In this document: positions 1 through 9,845 of the stretch, piece by piece
How the letters are laid out: every line of letters begins with the position of its first letter
Position numbering within the stretch: position 1 is the first letter of the stretch
From: Dromiciops gliroides
Taxonomy: Eukaryota; Chordata; Mammalia; Microbiotheria; Microbiotheriidae
Reading direction: 5' to 3'
Length of the DNA: 64,000 nucleotides
Assembly (NCBI RefSeq): GCF_019393635.1
Contig: NC_057862.1
Coordinates: 240,659,941-240,723,940, forward strand
The notes under the pieces: model-generated
Database searches by the model: none
Seen by the model: the letters and a program-made list of their open reading frames with translations, nothing else
What the model was told of the DNA's origin: nothing
Program-made: the position numbers and the translations under genes

Positions 1-265
1 CAAGCTCTAAGCATTCCGTAGCACTTGCTTCAGCTGTCTCCTCTCTCCTTCATATCCTGGTGAGAAATATCCAGAATCTCTCATCTGAAATGGACACAAA
101 AGTCAATCTAACTAAACCTAAAACTGAACAAGATTCCTCCCTATAACATTAAAGATGGTCATGACAAAGACAAAAAAGAGAAAATCATGGAAGGGCTTAC
201 TTATATGAACTGATGCAAAGAAAAGTAAGTGGCACCAAGAAAACAATATACATAATGACTTCTGT

Positions 266-498
266 GTTCAGTTGTGTCTGACTCTTCATGACCCTATTTG
301 GGGTTTTCTTGGCAAAGATACTGGAACAGTTTGCCATTTCCTTCTCCAACTCATTTTACAGATAGAGAAACTGAGGCAAAGTTAAGTGACTTTCCCAGGG
401 TCACACAGCTAGTGTCTGAGGCCAGATTTGAACTGAAGGAGATGCATCTTCCTGGCTCCAAGCTTGCCACTCTATCCACTGTACCACCTCTCTGCCCC
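266..498 (-). repeat. SINE, type B (BovB-like tail)
   Basis: Read on the minus strand the copy begins with a degraded GGGGCAG head, passes the GACCCTGGGAAAGTCACTTAAC body and ends with AAGAGTCAGACACAACTGAAC, which resembles the tail of BovB-mobilised SINEs. The open frame across it is repeat read-through. Confidence 0.85.
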
Positions 499-507
499 AC
501 AAAATGA

Positions 508-1120
508 CTAGCAATGCAAATAAAACCACCACAAAAAAATCGAAAACAAATATTACAAAATTACAAAGACCAAGCTTAGCCAGATCCAAAGAAGAGTTTA
601 GAGAAGTTAACAAACATAATATTACTCCTTTTCAGAAATTGCTTTTTTTTTTTTTTTTTTTTTTTAGCAGCAGGGCCCTGGAGTTCCACTGCACTGGCTC
701 TCAGGGAGCTCCCATTGGGATTAGATCCTTTGCAGAATTGAGTGGGGTCCATGGAGGTGGAACATTCCATATGAATGGAACCAGGGGCTCAAAGGTCATC
801 TGCATAAGACTATCCTCATTGGTGGAGAATGATGACTCAGTGCTCTAACCCAGTGTGAGAGGAAGAGTTGGTGAGAGCAGTCTTCTCCATATTTATCAGC
901 TTCTATATAGCATTGGTTTTACCAAGTTCTCATCCCAATGTAGCATTGCCAATGGATGAATCCTAGTTGGGTTATTGCTGGGCTGGGGCCCATGGGTCCC
1001 TTCTTGGGCGCATGGATTTAACTTCCAATCCTTCAGATACCAGGATAGCTCTATTGTCTGACCTTTCCAAACTCACAAGGTCATAACCTCTGACTTCCCT
1101 CCCCCTAAAATGAAATAACA
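508..1120. other. Intergenic, with a 23-T run at 643-665
   Basis: No recognised gene. The T run at 643-665 followed by non-repetitive sequence could be the reversed poly(A) tail of a minus-strand retrocopy, but I found no matching target duplication and do not recognise the adjoining 200 bases. Confidence 0.4.
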
Positions 1121-1121
1121 A

Positions 1122-1271
1122 GGGGGCGGCTAGGTGGTGCAGTGGATAAAGCACCAGTCCTGGATTCAGGAGGACCTGAGTTCAAATTTGGTCTCAGACA
1201 CTTGACACTTACTAGCTGTGTGACCCTGGGCAAGTCACTTAACCTTCATTGCCCCACAAACAAACAAAAAG
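1122..1271 (+). repeat. SINE, type A
   Basis: Head GGGGGCGGCTAGGTGGTGCAG through TTCATTGCCCCAC, with a short CAAACAAA tail. Near full length. Confidence 0.93.
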
Positions 1272-1442
1272 ACAAATGCTGAGGCCCATTTTCACATGAC
1301 ACATTTTCACAGGGCCACATGTTACCTTCAGAAGGGGAGAGGACTCAAGACCTATCCTTTTACATAATTATCTCTCAGTGGACACCATTTAGAAGGAGGA
1401 AGTCAAGCCAGGATACAGGCAAAGGCAGAGACCATCTGAAAC

Positions 1443-1704
1443 TGAAGTGACCTGCCCAGGGTCACACAGTTAGTAAGTGTCTGAGGTCAGATTTAAACTC
1501 AGGACAATGAGCTTTCTTTCATTTCTTTCTTTCTTTTTGGTGAGGTAGTTGGGGTTAAGTGACTTGCCCAGGGTAACACAGCTAGTAAGTGTTAAGTGTC
1601 TGAGGCTGGATTTGAACTCAGGTCCTCCTGACTCCTAGCTGCCCCATGATGAGTCTTCTTGACTACAGGCCTGGCACTCTACTCACTGTGACACCTAGCT
1701 GCCC
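1443..1704 (-). repeat. SINE (older), interrupted by a second SINE
   Basis: The body at 1443-1506 and the head at 1659-1704 (ACACCTAGCTGCCC) belong to one minus-strand SINE split by the copy at 1517-1648. Confidence 0.75.
1517..1648 (-). repeat. SINE, type A, nested
   Basis: A second minus-strand SINE with a CTTT-rich tail inside an older SINE. The flanks ATGAGCTTTC (1507-1516) and ATGAGTCTTC (1649-1658) look like an imperfect 10-bp target duplication. It lacks part of the head. Confidence 0.75.
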
Positions 1705-1734
1705 TTAAATGACCTTTGATAAGGTCATCTAATT

Positions 1735-1918
1735 CAAAGCTTCTTTAAGTTTGGGTTATAACCATATGGGGTTGAGTGACTGAATGTGGGAGTTGCAAAA
1801 ACATTGCTTAACAGTAAAAGGTTATGTATACCTATTTTATATACCTATATACCCAGGGTCGTGCAAAAATTTCTCGGGTGAAAAAGGGTCATGAGTGGAA
1901 AAACTTTAAGAAGTCCTG
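1735..1918. mobile_element. Small DNA-transposon fossil (hAT-like ends)
   Basis: Left end CAAAGCTTCTTTAAGTTTG and right end AAAACTTTAAGAAGTCCTG are imperfect inverted repeats about 184 bp apart with no coding capacity. The CAGGG…CCCTG type of terminus is usual for non-autonomous hAT elements. Superfamily assignment is inference. Confidence 0.55.
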
Positions 1919-1927
1919 ATCTAGCCC

Positions 1928-2121
1928 AAGGGTTTTGTGTCATGGACCCCTTTTACTGACCAGTGAAGCCTATGGATCTCAGAATACTGTTTTTAAGTAA
2001 CTGAGGGAAATGGTAACTTTCAGTAGAAGTTAGTAAAAATAAAGGTGCAGGGGTTTTTCCATCCAAGTTCATGGATGCCCTGAAATCTATCCATGGGCCC
2101 AAGGAAGGCTAAGAAACCCTG
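1928..2121. mobile_element. Small DNA-transposon fossil (hAT-like)
   Basis: Contains paired 'catggaccccttt' and 'ctatccatgggcccaagg' blocks and ends GGCTAAGAAACCCTG. It is related to copies at 8243, 10247, 40333 and 60758. Confidence 0.5.
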
Positions 2122-2511
2122 CTGTAGTCCAGCCTTCCCGTTTGTAAAAACAGATGACAAAATTCTGGCTGCATGAAAATCCACTCTGCTTCCCATATGC
2201 ACTGATGCCCAGAATGGTGACTTTCATACTGGGGGCTTGAAGCACCGTGCTCCCCTGAGCATCCCTGAAACCTTCATAAAAGAAATTGTGCCTAGGAGGT
2301 GAGCAATGTGTCCCCTCTGATATCGCCAGTCCCCCAACCCTGCTTACAACATATTACAAGAGTTGGGAGTCCTGGGTCATAGAGAACAGCCCATTATTTC
2401 AAATTTGAAATGCATGAAAACTGCTACCCTAAAAAGACTTCTCTTGTCATCTCCAGGGCAGGAGACAAGAAGAAAAGAAAATGTGCATGATAATTTTGTT
2501 GTATATTTGAA
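2122..2511. other. Intergenic, nothing recognised
   Basis: No gene, RNA or repeat family that I can support. The frame at 2363-2767 is mostly SINE and microsatellite read-through. Confidence 0.5.
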
Positions 2512-2674
2512 AGTGGATAGAGCACCGGCCCTGGAGTCAGGAGTACCTGACTTCAAATCCGGCCTCAGACACTTAATACTTACTAGCTGTGTGACCCTGG
2601 GCAAGTCATTTAACCCCAATTGCCTCACTAAAAAAAAGAAAGAAAGAAAGAAAGAAAAAAAGAAAGAAAGAAAG
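2512..2674 (+). repeat. SINE, type A, 5' truncated, with (AAAG)n tail
   Basis: Starts inside the head (GTGGATAGAGCACCGGCC), runs to CCCCAATTGCCTCAC, then a tail of AAAG repeats (2631-2674) that probably grew from the poly(A) tail. Confidence 0.88.
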
Positions 2675-2683
2675 GAATGGCAA

Positions 2684-2871
2684 GTTGTACATAGTAGATT
2701 TGCAGTTTCATGTGGAATCATCATTTTGATTGTGCTATGTTATAGAAGTGCTTGTTTTATTCCATAAATTAAAAATAATTAAAAAAAATAAAATGTTAAA
2801 AAATGTTTAAAAAAACCCAAAAATTTAAAAAACAAAAAAATAAAATAAAATGTAATAATGACAAAAAAAAA
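2684..2871 (+). mobile_element. LINE-1 3' end fragment (old)
   Basis: The sequence around TTGTTTTATTCCATAAATTA followed by about 100 A-rich bases resembles the 3' UTR end of an older marsupial L1 subfamily. No ORF remains. Confidence 0.5.
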
Positions 2872-3108
2872 AGACTGCTCTTTTCTGAGCATAACAGGAG
2901 TTTGTTGCTACTTCTGTGAAATCTTATGGCCCTAAACTAGCAAGCATGCAAAGACATCAGGTAAACACTAGAGGGAGCCAGCAACCCACTGTTCAAACTC
3001 CTTGGCCCATGTTCAAAAAATTTTTAAAAAGAAAAAAAAAACTCTGAAAGGCATTTGCAGACAGCAAAGCAGATTAAGTATAATTTCACTAGAAATGTAT
3101 TCCTCACC

Positions 3109-3190
3109 CAGGAATCATAGGATCATTGATTTTTATCTGGAAGGAACCTTAGAGACCTTCTAGGCTATCAGAAAATCCTTTAAATTCACT
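3109..3190 (-). repeat. L3/CR1 or MIR3 3' tail fragment
   Basis: The block GAATCATAGGATCATTGAT…CTGGAAGGAACCTTAGAGACC is the reverse complement of the usual CR1-type tail (…TAAGGTCCCTTCCAG…). Confidence 0.45.
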
Positions 3191-3542
3191 GCCCAAGTTG
3201 CCGGGTGTAGTCATAGCCACCCCAATGTGATGTTGGCTGGGGGAAGATGAGGGGAGGGAAGTTAAACCTTGCTATTCTATTGACTTCCATCACAATATCA
3301 TGAGCCTTCAATTCCCATTTCTCTTCACTTGGCTGATCATTCTGGATCTTCCAATGTCTCTCTTCTCTACTCTCCTGGATTCTGTGAATAGAGAATGGGA
3401 AGAAAGGAGAAGGGAGCTGGGTCTGAATACCACCAGTTCTTCTGCCTAGTTCTAGTTAGTGCAGCCCAGGGGGAAGAGGATTGTCTCTATGGTCAAAAGA
3501 CCCAGTTCAAATCTTATTTTGGATGTTTATTATCTGTATGAT
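3191..3542. other. Intergenic, nothing recognised
   Basis: No supported feature. Confidence 0.5.
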
Positions 3543-3708
3543 TTTTTGTTTGTTTTTGTTGTTGGTTTTTTGGTGAGGCAATTGGGGTTAAGTGACTTGC
3601 CCAGGGTCACACATCTAGTAAGTGTCAAGTGTCTGAGGCTGGATTTGAACTCAGGTCTTCCTGAATCCAGGGCCGGTGCTTTATCCACTGAGCCACCGAG
3701 GTGCCCCC
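3543..3708 (-). repeat. SINE, type A
   Basis: Minus-strand copy from a T/G-rich tail at 3543 to GGTGCCCC at 3708. It contains GAGGCAATTGGGGTTAAGTG and a full head. Confidence 0.92.
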
Positions 3709-3846
3709 TATTTGTATGATTTTAAGCAAGTCACTTCCCTCCTGTAAACCTCAGTTTCCTCACCTGTAAAAGGAAGGAGTAGGGACAAGATGAGTCTCAG
3801 CTCTTAATCACTATGATCTTAGCCAACATTTTGGCCTTATTTCTTT

Positions 3847-4004
3847 CTTTCTTTTTTTTTTTTTTTTTGGTGGGGCAATGGGGGTTAAGTGACTTGCCCA
3901 GGGTCACACAGCTAGTAAGTGTCAAGTGTTTGAGGTCACATTTGAACTTGGGTCTTCCTGAATCCAGGGCCGGTGCTTTATCCACTGCACCACCTAGCTG
4001 CCCC
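3847..4004 (-). repeat. SINE, type A, with target duplication
   Basis: Minus-strand full-length copy with a poly(T) tail. GCCTTATTTCTTT occurs at 3834-3846 and again at 4006-4018, a 13-bp target duplication. Confidence 0.95.
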
Positions 4005-4070
4005 AGCCTTATTTCTTTTTTAAGCTTATACATGCACTCAAGAATTCAGTTCTTCAAGACTCCTTGTGAC

Positions 4071-4390
4071 TGTATAAGGTATCAAATTGCTTCCCATCTT
4101 AGGGAAGAGGGAGAAGAGGGAGGAAGAAAATTTGGAACTCAAAAATTTATTTTAAAAATTATTGTTGGGGGCAGCTAGATGGCGCAGTGGTTAAAGCACC
4201 GGCCCTGGATTCAGGAGTACCTGAGTTCAGATCCAGCCTCAGACACTTGACACTTACTAGCTATGTGACCATGGGCAAGTCACTTAACCCCCATTGCCTA
4301 AAAAAAAAAAAAAAAAAAAAAAAAATTATTGTTAAAAATTGTCTTTTCATGTAATTGGGAAAAATAAAATACTTTATTTTTTTTTAAAAA
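4071..4390 (+). mobile_element. LINE-1, 5'-truncated, 3' UTR only
   Basis: The G/A-rich tract, the block close to TGTTAAAAATTGTCTTTTCA and a final AATAAAATACTTTATT are the L1 3' UTR end. Flanks GACTCCTTGTGAC (4058-4070) and GACCCCTTGTGAC (4391-4403) are a 13-bp target duplication with one mismatch. A SINE sits inside at 4167-4320. Confidence 0.8.
4167..4320 (+). repeat. SINE, type A, nested in L1 3' end
   Basis: Full head to ACCCCCATTGCC plus a poly(A) run. AAAAATTATTGTT flanks it at 4154-4166 and 4321-4333, so it inserted into the older truncated L1. Confidence 0.94.
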
Positions 4391-4477
4391 GACCCCTTGT
4401 GACAGAGTTTTTTGGTATTGCAGATAATCAACCCTTTGGTCTTCTATTTGGGAGGCAGTAGAGGGGAATGGGGGTAG

Positions 4478-4724
4478 TGAGCTAAGAGGCACATCAGATA
4501 GAGCACTGGGCCAGGACTTAGGAAGACACATCTTCCTGAGTTCAAATCTCACCTCAGACACTTACTAGTTATATGACCCTGGACAAGTCACTTAACCCTC
4601 TCTGCCTCAGTTTCCTCATCTATAAAAAGAACTGGAGAAGTAAATGACAAACTACTCCAGTATCTTCACCAAGAAAACCCCAAAAGGGGTCATGAAGATC
4701 AGGAAAGGACTGAACAACAAAAAG
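4478..4724 (+). repeat. SINE, type B (BovB-like tail)
   Basis: Sense copy: degraded head, CTGCCTCAGTTTCCTCATCT, CAAACTACTCCAGTATCTT, GAAAACCCCAAAAGGGGTCA, then AGGAAAGGACTGAACAACAA. It shows the whole type B layout on the plus strand. Confidence 0.88.
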
Positions 4725-4830
4725 AGAGTAATGAATAGAGAATTGGCCTTCCAGTCAGGAAACTCTGGGTTTGATTCCTGCCTCATACTATTAGTAGGAC
4801 CATTAGACTGTTACTGGAGCCCCAGTCAAC

Positions 4831-4977
4831 TTTTTTTTTTGGTCGGGGCAATGAGGGGTTAAGTGACTTTCCCAGGGTCACACAGCTAGTAAGTGTCAAG
4901 TGTCTGAGGCCAGATTTAAACTCAAGTCTCCCTGAATCCAGGGCCAGTGCTTTATTCACTGCACCACCTAGCTGCCC
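4831..4977 (-). repeat. SINE, type A, with target duplication
   Basis: Minus-strand copy from a poly(T) tail to CACCTAGCTGCC. CCCAGTCAACTTTT occurs at 4821-4834 and 4978-4991. Confidence 0.94.
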
Positions 4978-5195
4978 CCCAGTCAACTTTTAAGATTGCA
5001 GAAGAATTAAAGGTTAGGAGAATGCTACAGAAAAATTGTAGACTTTTGTCTTGGGGAAATATGTCCACTGGAGGTAATTCCCTACTCAGATGAACAAGTA
5101 TGAGTCCCAAGTCCTATCCTCCCCCTACCAATCCCCTCACCTCCCCAAGTCATGTATTTAGTAACTTAAGATTTTTTACTGTCTAAGCAAAAGAA

Positions 5196-5347
5196 AGGCA
5201 AGCTAGGTGGCAGAGTGGATAGAGCACCGGCCCTGGAGTCAGCAGGACCTGAGTTCAAATCTGACCACAGGCATTTGACACTTACTAGCTGTGTGACCCT
5301 GGGCAACTCACTTAACCCCCATTGCCTCACCAAAAAAAAAAAAAAAA
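5196..5347 (+). repeat. SINE, type A
   Basis: Head AAGCTAGGTGGCAGAGTGG to CATTGCCTCACC and a 15-A tail. Confidence 0.92.
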
Positions 5348-5348
5348 G

Positions 5349-5420
5349 ATTGACCTGTGTTCACACAGCTAGCAAGTGTCAGAGGTAGAATTTTACCTTA
5401 GGTCTTCCTAACTCTTAGTC
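5349..5420 (-). repeat. SINE/MIR body fragment
   Basis: TTCACACAGCTAGCAAGTGTC…GGTCTTCCTAACTC is a degraded minus-strand SINE body directly after the preceding copy. Confidence 0.6.
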
Positions 5421-5664
5421 AAGCCTTTTCTCTGTCTCTGGTAACCACAATGTTTTTCTAAACCTGGAATGAACTGCACTAACTAGCAGAACTCCAAAAA
5501 CCAAACCAATCCCAATTATTCATGTTTTTATACAACTGCCACCTGAAATTTATCAAAACAATTTAGAGAATCAATCCAAATCGATTTGAACTTATATATT
5601 TCCTAAAAGTGTCAAATGAGAAGATAACTAATCCTCAGAGTATTCTCTCAAAAGAACCGAAAGA

Positions 5665-5812
5665 GGGGCAGCTAGGTGGTGCAGTGGATAAAGCACCGGT
5701 CCTGGATTCAGGAAGACCTGAGTTCAAATCCAGTCTCAGACACTTGACACTTACTAGCTGTGTGACCCTGGGCAAGTCACTTAACCCCCATTGCCCCATT
5801 AAAAAAAACAAA
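5665..5812 (+). repeat. SINE, type A, with target duplication
   Basis: Full-length copy. Flanks AAAAGAACCGAAAG (5650-5663) and AAAAGAACCAAAAG (5813-5826) are a 14-bp duplication with one mismatch. Confidence 0.94.
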
Positions 5813-5826
5813 AAAAGAACCAAAAG

Positions 5827-6373
5827 CTCAATATTGAGTCCCTGCTTCCAATAGTTAGCAAATTCAGTATTGAGTGGGAAACTTAACTTGTTGGGGGGCA
5901 AAAGAAACAATGGCTTTTTCACATTTCTTAAACATCTGAGACATTACCCTCCTACCTTCTTCTCTTGCCTCCAAGTGTGTTATTCCATAACCTTCCTAAC
6001 CTTTAATTAAAAGGGAGGATGGGTAGACAGAGAAGCACCAGTGATCAAAAGAACTGCTTTTCAACCAAAAAATTTTCTAAATTCCATAGAGGTTTCGTAG
6101 GAGTCTCCCCCACCACCCCTATAAAGGATAAGATGACTCAGTCATCATGGGACCTGGGTGTTGTACATTTTTGTGCATTCTGAGCTGTATCCACAGATAT
6201 TTGGGTGGGTGTTTCATGAGGGGAGGAAAGCTTCAAGACCAGATGGTAAGGAACAAGGAGAACAATGAGCCGGGCTTAGCCCAGAGCAGACTAAATGAAA
6301 GGCAATAATGATTCCTGGAAACCTGCACCTCTTGGAGTCATCTGCTGCTTGGTCTTCCTGTCATGAATCTCTC
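5827..6373. other. Intergenic, nothing recognised
   Basis: No gene or repeat family recognised. Confidence 0.5.
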
Positions 6374-6940
6374 CATGCTACAATCCATCCTTCACTCAAC
6401 CATCAAAGTGACGTGTACTCCACTCCTTGCCCCCACCCCACACCCTCTATTCAATAAACTCCAGTTTATTTATTATCACCTCCAGATAGAAAATTCTCCA
6501 TTTGGTCTTCAAAGTCCTTGGTAATATTCCTCCTTCCCATCTGTTATAGTCTTCTTGCACCTTACTCTCTGCAATCCATTGCAACCCAATGACAATGTCT
6601 TCCCTGCTACTCCTCACTCAGGACCCTGTATCTCCCTGCTCTGGCTATTTTCATTGGCTGTCTTCCATGTTGGAAATCTTCTCTCTCCTCATTTTTATCT
6701 TCTGTTTTCCCTGGCTTCCTTCAAACCCCAGATAAAATCTTACCTTCTAAAAGACATCTTTCCGAAGCCTCTTTAATTAATGCTAGGATCTTTCTTTTGT
6801 CATTTCTAATTTATCCTGTATATACCTTGTTTTATATAATTGTTCATATATTGTCTCCTCCATTATATTCTGATTTCCTTGAGAGCAGACTGTCTTTTGT
6901 CTTCCTCTGTTATCCCCAGCACATAGCATTTCTGATTTCT
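6374..6940 (+). mobile_element. L2 LINE 3' fragment
   Basis: Degraded blocks of the L2 3' end in order: 'caatccatccttcactcaacc', 'ctggcttccttcaaaccccag', 'tttatcctgtatataccttg', 'ttgagagcagactgtcttttg', 'ccccagcacatagca'. The small frames here (6555-6991) are remnants of L2 ORF2 and UTR, not genes. Confidence 0.72.
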
Positions 6941-7159
6941 GAGTGGGGGCTCAAAGCCAATAGAGGGTGGTACCCTACCAATGATTTGTGAGCCTTTTGA
7001 AGCAGGGATCTCTCCCAAAGGACAAGAGTTCCCCCCTGGATCTTAAGACTAACTGGCTGAGAAGACAAAATATGTTGGCAAATCCTTCTCAGTACCTCTT
7101 TGTGGCAGGCAGAGGGTGTCACTGTCTCAGCCAACTGCTTATCTTGCCTGACACCTCAC

Positions 7160-7660
7160 AGAATGACACTGTGAAAGTAAGAGGCGACCTCAGGGGCTAT
7201 TTAGTTCAACTTGGACTTGAGGAAGGATTTTCTCTACAACAAACTTGACTGGTAATCATCCGGCCTTGGCTTTAAGACCTCCAGGGAGGAGAAGCCCACC
7301 ATGCCCTTTTTGGATAATTCTATTTATTAGGGTTCCCCTACCCCAACATCGAGTCTAAAATTGACTTTTCTTATTTCCATCCATTTCTCTAAGTTTTGCC
7401 CTCCAGGGTCTAGCAGAACAAATCAAATTCCTCTTCTGTGTGACAGACCTTAAAACACTTGGAAATAGTTATTGGGTTTCCCCTAAGTCTTCCTTTCTAA
7501 AGGCTAAATAACTCCCTGTTCCTTCAAATGGTCCTCATATGACATGGGCCTGAGGCCCTCCACCTTTCTGGCTACCCAATCCTTTGGACTTTGTTGAGCT
7601 CATTGATAGTCTTCTTATAATGGTGTCTAGACAAAGCACTGTATTCTAGATGTCTGGAAA
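7160..7660 (-). mobile_element. L3/CR1 LINE 3' fragment
   Basis: Antisense CR1/L3 features: 'tttagttcaacttg', 'ctttaagacctccagggagg', 'tctaagttttgccctccagg', 'cctttctaaaggctaaataact', 'acaaagcactgtattctagatg'. Old and undatable by eye. Confidence 0.6.
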
Positions 7661-7716
7661 CTGTGCTTTTTCTAATGTATCCTAATCACATTTTTATCGT
7701 TTATCTATCTATCATC

Positions 7717-8078
7717 TTCCTTCCTTCCTTCCTTCCTTCCTTCCTTCCTTTCTTTCTTTCTTCCCTCCCTCTTTCTTTCCTCCTTCCCTCCTTTCTTCCT
7801 TTCTTTCTTTCTTTCTTCCTTCCTTCCTTTCTTTCCTCCTTCCTTCCTTCTTTCCTTTCTTTTTCTTTCTTACTTTTTCCATCTTCTCCTTTTCCTTCCA
7901 CTTCTCCTTCTTCTTCTTTCTCCTTGTCCTTCTTCTGTTTCTCCTCCTCTTCCTCTTCCTCCTCTTTCTTCTTCTTTTCCTCCTCTTCCTTCTCCCCTTC
8001 TTCTCCTCCTTCCTCTTATTCTTTTCCTCCTCCTCCTTCTTTTCCTTCTCCATCCTCTTCTTCTTCCTCTTCTTTTTT
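7717..8078. repeat. 360-bp polypyrimidine tract, (TTCC)n/(TTTC)n grading to (TCC/TTC)n
   Basis: Almost pure C/T on the plus strand with only a handful of purines. It starts as a CTTC/CTTT microsatellite and becomes CCT/CTT-rich. Frames called on both strands (Ser/Phe-rich or Lys/Arg-rich) are artefacts of composition. Confidence 0.97.
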
Positions 8079-8242
8079 TTAAAAGTCCCACTGTAGAACA
8101 CTAAGGAGCAGTCAGAGAGGTAGGAAGAGATGCCTTTGGTAGTGTGGCCTTGAGTTTTAATACTGAATTCTAAATTATATGATGCTTTGCAATGTACTAA
8201 CTGTTTTCTCTATATAACACACCTGCATGAGGTAAATTGTAC

Positions 8243-8425
8243 AGCAGGGATCCATAAACCTTTTTAAAAAAAAACATTTTGAGAACTATTTCAATATAGC
8301 TGGTTTTCTTTGTAATTCTATATATTTATTTTATGCATTCAAAAACATTATTCTAAGAAGAGACACATAGCCTTCACCAGGGGGTCCATAACACAAAAAA
8401 GTTAAGAGCTCATGACCCCTGGCAT
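8243..8425 (+). mobile_element. DNA-transposon fossil (hAT-like)
   Basis: Contains 'ttttgagaactatttcaata', 'ttctttgtaattctatatat', 'tttatgcattcaaaaacatta', 'ggggtccataacacaaaaaa', 'gttaagagct'. It belongs to the same small family as 10247-10487. Confidence 0.6.
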
Positions 8426-8500
8426 GGGATGTGTCCACCCACTCACTCTCTTGGCTAGCTCTCTCACTTCTATCTGCTCTCACACTGTTAATAAATATTC

Positions 8501-8737
8501 TGTTGTTGTTCGGTCGTCTCCAACTCTTTATGACTTTATTTAGGGTTTCCTTGCTAAAGATACTGGAATGGTTTACCATTTCCTACTCCAACTCATTTTA
8601 CAGATGAGGAAACTAGGGCAAACAAGAGTAAATGACTTGTCCAAGGTCCCACAGCTAGCAAGTGTCTGAGGCCAGATTTGAATTCAGGTCTTCCTGAACA
8701 GGCCCAGTGTTTTATCCACTGCACCACCAGCTGCCCC
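8501..8737 (-). repeat. SINE, type B (BovB-like tail)
   Basis: Full-length minus-strand copy from TGTTGTTGTTCGGTCGTC (tail) to CACCACCAGCTGCCCC (head). Confidence 0.92.
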
Positions 8738-8999
8738 AACAAACATTAATGAATTTTTATTAATGAATTTTTTTGGCTAATTGACTGACTGACGCAAGGA
8801 CACACAGATCTTGATAGCTACTGGACATTCCAAACACTGGCCCTCTGAGGGAGAACGAAAGAAGTGCTTTTTCTTTTCTGTTCACTTCAGAGTTTAGACA
8901 TGTTTTCTCTTAAGGATGAGCAGTGGGTAACTCTGGGTTAGGACAGAGGGAAAGGCATTCCCCTTGTTCTCTCTTTCCCTTCCTGAAAGATGCTTTGAA

Positions 9000-9147
9000 A
9001 AAAGAAAAGAAAAGAAAGAAAATGAGAGAAGGAAGCAAGGAAGGAAGGAGAGAGAGAGGGAAGGAAGGAAGGAGAGAGGGAAGGAAGGAAGGAGAGAGGG
9101 AAGGAAGGGAGGAGGGAAGAAAGGAAGGAAGGAGGGAAGGAAGGGAG
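9000..9147. repeat. Polypurine (GGAA/GAGA)n tract
   Basis: About 148 bp of A/G with essentially no pyrimidine except a few bases near 9022 and 9037. A 20-bp unit GAGAGAGGGAAGGAAGGAAG recurs around 9052-9112. Composition is complementary to the pyrimidine tract at 7717-8078. Confidence 0.95.
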
Positions 9148-9233
9148 TGTTACCACTAGATGGGTTCTTGAAAACCTTCCTCTTTCAAAGAATTACTCAC
9201 CCACACAATCCAATCAAAATTGAAGTAAAAGTT

Positions 9234-9239
9234 TTTATT
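9234..9239 (-). promoter_or_regulatory. AATAAA polyadenylation signal in LTR
   Basis: AATAAA on the minus strand, 86 bp before the LTR end at 9148, as expected at the R/U5 boundary. Confidence 0.5.
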
Positions 9240-9396
9240 ATTTGGCACACAGAGGCACGACAGGGAGAAGAAGCCTAGACTTCAACTCCCGGGGAGGTAC
9301 AGGTTTATGGCGTGTTCCTTAATCAAGACAGTCATAGAGGTCTGGCTGGGAGGAGAAGCCTAACTTCAACTCCACGAACAAAGGAAAAGATGGCAA

Positions 9397-9403
9397 TTTT
9401 ATA
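9397..9403 (-). promoter_or_regulatory. TATA-box-like motif in LTR U3
   Basis: TATAAAA on the minus strand inside the candidate solo LTR, upstream of its AATAAA. Confidence 0.45.
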
Positions 9404-9805
9404 GAGGTGAGAAGGGGGTGGGGGGAGAGACCTAAGACTGAAAAGTTACAGCAGTTTGAAAACGATGTTGGCTATCTGGATTTTTGAATAATAAAAATGC
9501 CATAGTTCTAACTTGAAATGATTGTCACTCCCTGGTTCTAATCACATAGCAAATATGACTGGCTCCCAACTAAGCTCCTGCTGTAAATTGAAGGAGCCCA
9601 GCTTTCAGGATGGCTGCTTTATTATCTGTTTGACCAACTACTACCTGGTTAATCAAGTACTTTGCTTCTCCAAGGAAAGAGTGATCTCTAAATGACCCCA
9701 ACAAGCTGATCAACCATATTTCTCTATGGTCATAGTGTCCCCCTCAGGGTCAGAGCATCCCTAACTGGACCCAGGCCCACCAGGCTGCTACTACGGCAGG
9801 GAGGA

Positions 9806-9845
9806 GTGAAGGAAGGAAGGAAGGAAGAAAAGGAGAGGAAATCTG
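9806..9845. repeat. (GGAA)n purine microsatellite
   Basis: GTGAAGGAAGGAAGGAAGGA and continuing A/G sequence just outside the LTR. Confidence 0.85.

Larger units (their letters stand above)
9148..9798 (-). mobile_element. Solo LTR of an endogenous retrovirus (candidate)
   Basis: The 651-bp block begins TGTTACC and ends ACGGCA, giving TG…CA termini, and is flanked by a 5-bp direct repeat GGGAG (9143-9147 and 9799-9803). Read on the minus strand it has TATAAAA (9403-9397) followed about 160 bp later by AATAAA (9239-9234), the U3-R order expected of an LTR. It also contains an imperfect internal duplication (AAGCCTAGACTTCAACTCC near 9269 and AAGCCTAACTTCAACTCC near 9356). No viral coding sequence adjoins it. 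Family not identified. The purine-rich flank means the GGGAG match could partly be chance. Confidence 0.65.

Noticed and set aside
3797..4178. Many 60-120 aa frames containing LTSCVTLGKSLNPHC or SDLPRVTQLVSVKCLR
   Set aside because: These peptides are the type A SINE read in a fixed frame on either strand. They recur at every SINE and are not genes.
7663..8101. Overlapping Ser/Phe-rich and Lys/Arg-rich frames over the CT tract
   Set aside because: Low-complexity polypyrimidine DNA lacks stop codons by composition on both strands. No splice or promoter context.
8923..9278. Arg/Glu/Lys-rich frames over the GA tract
   Set aside because: Same compositional artefact, running into the candidate LTR.
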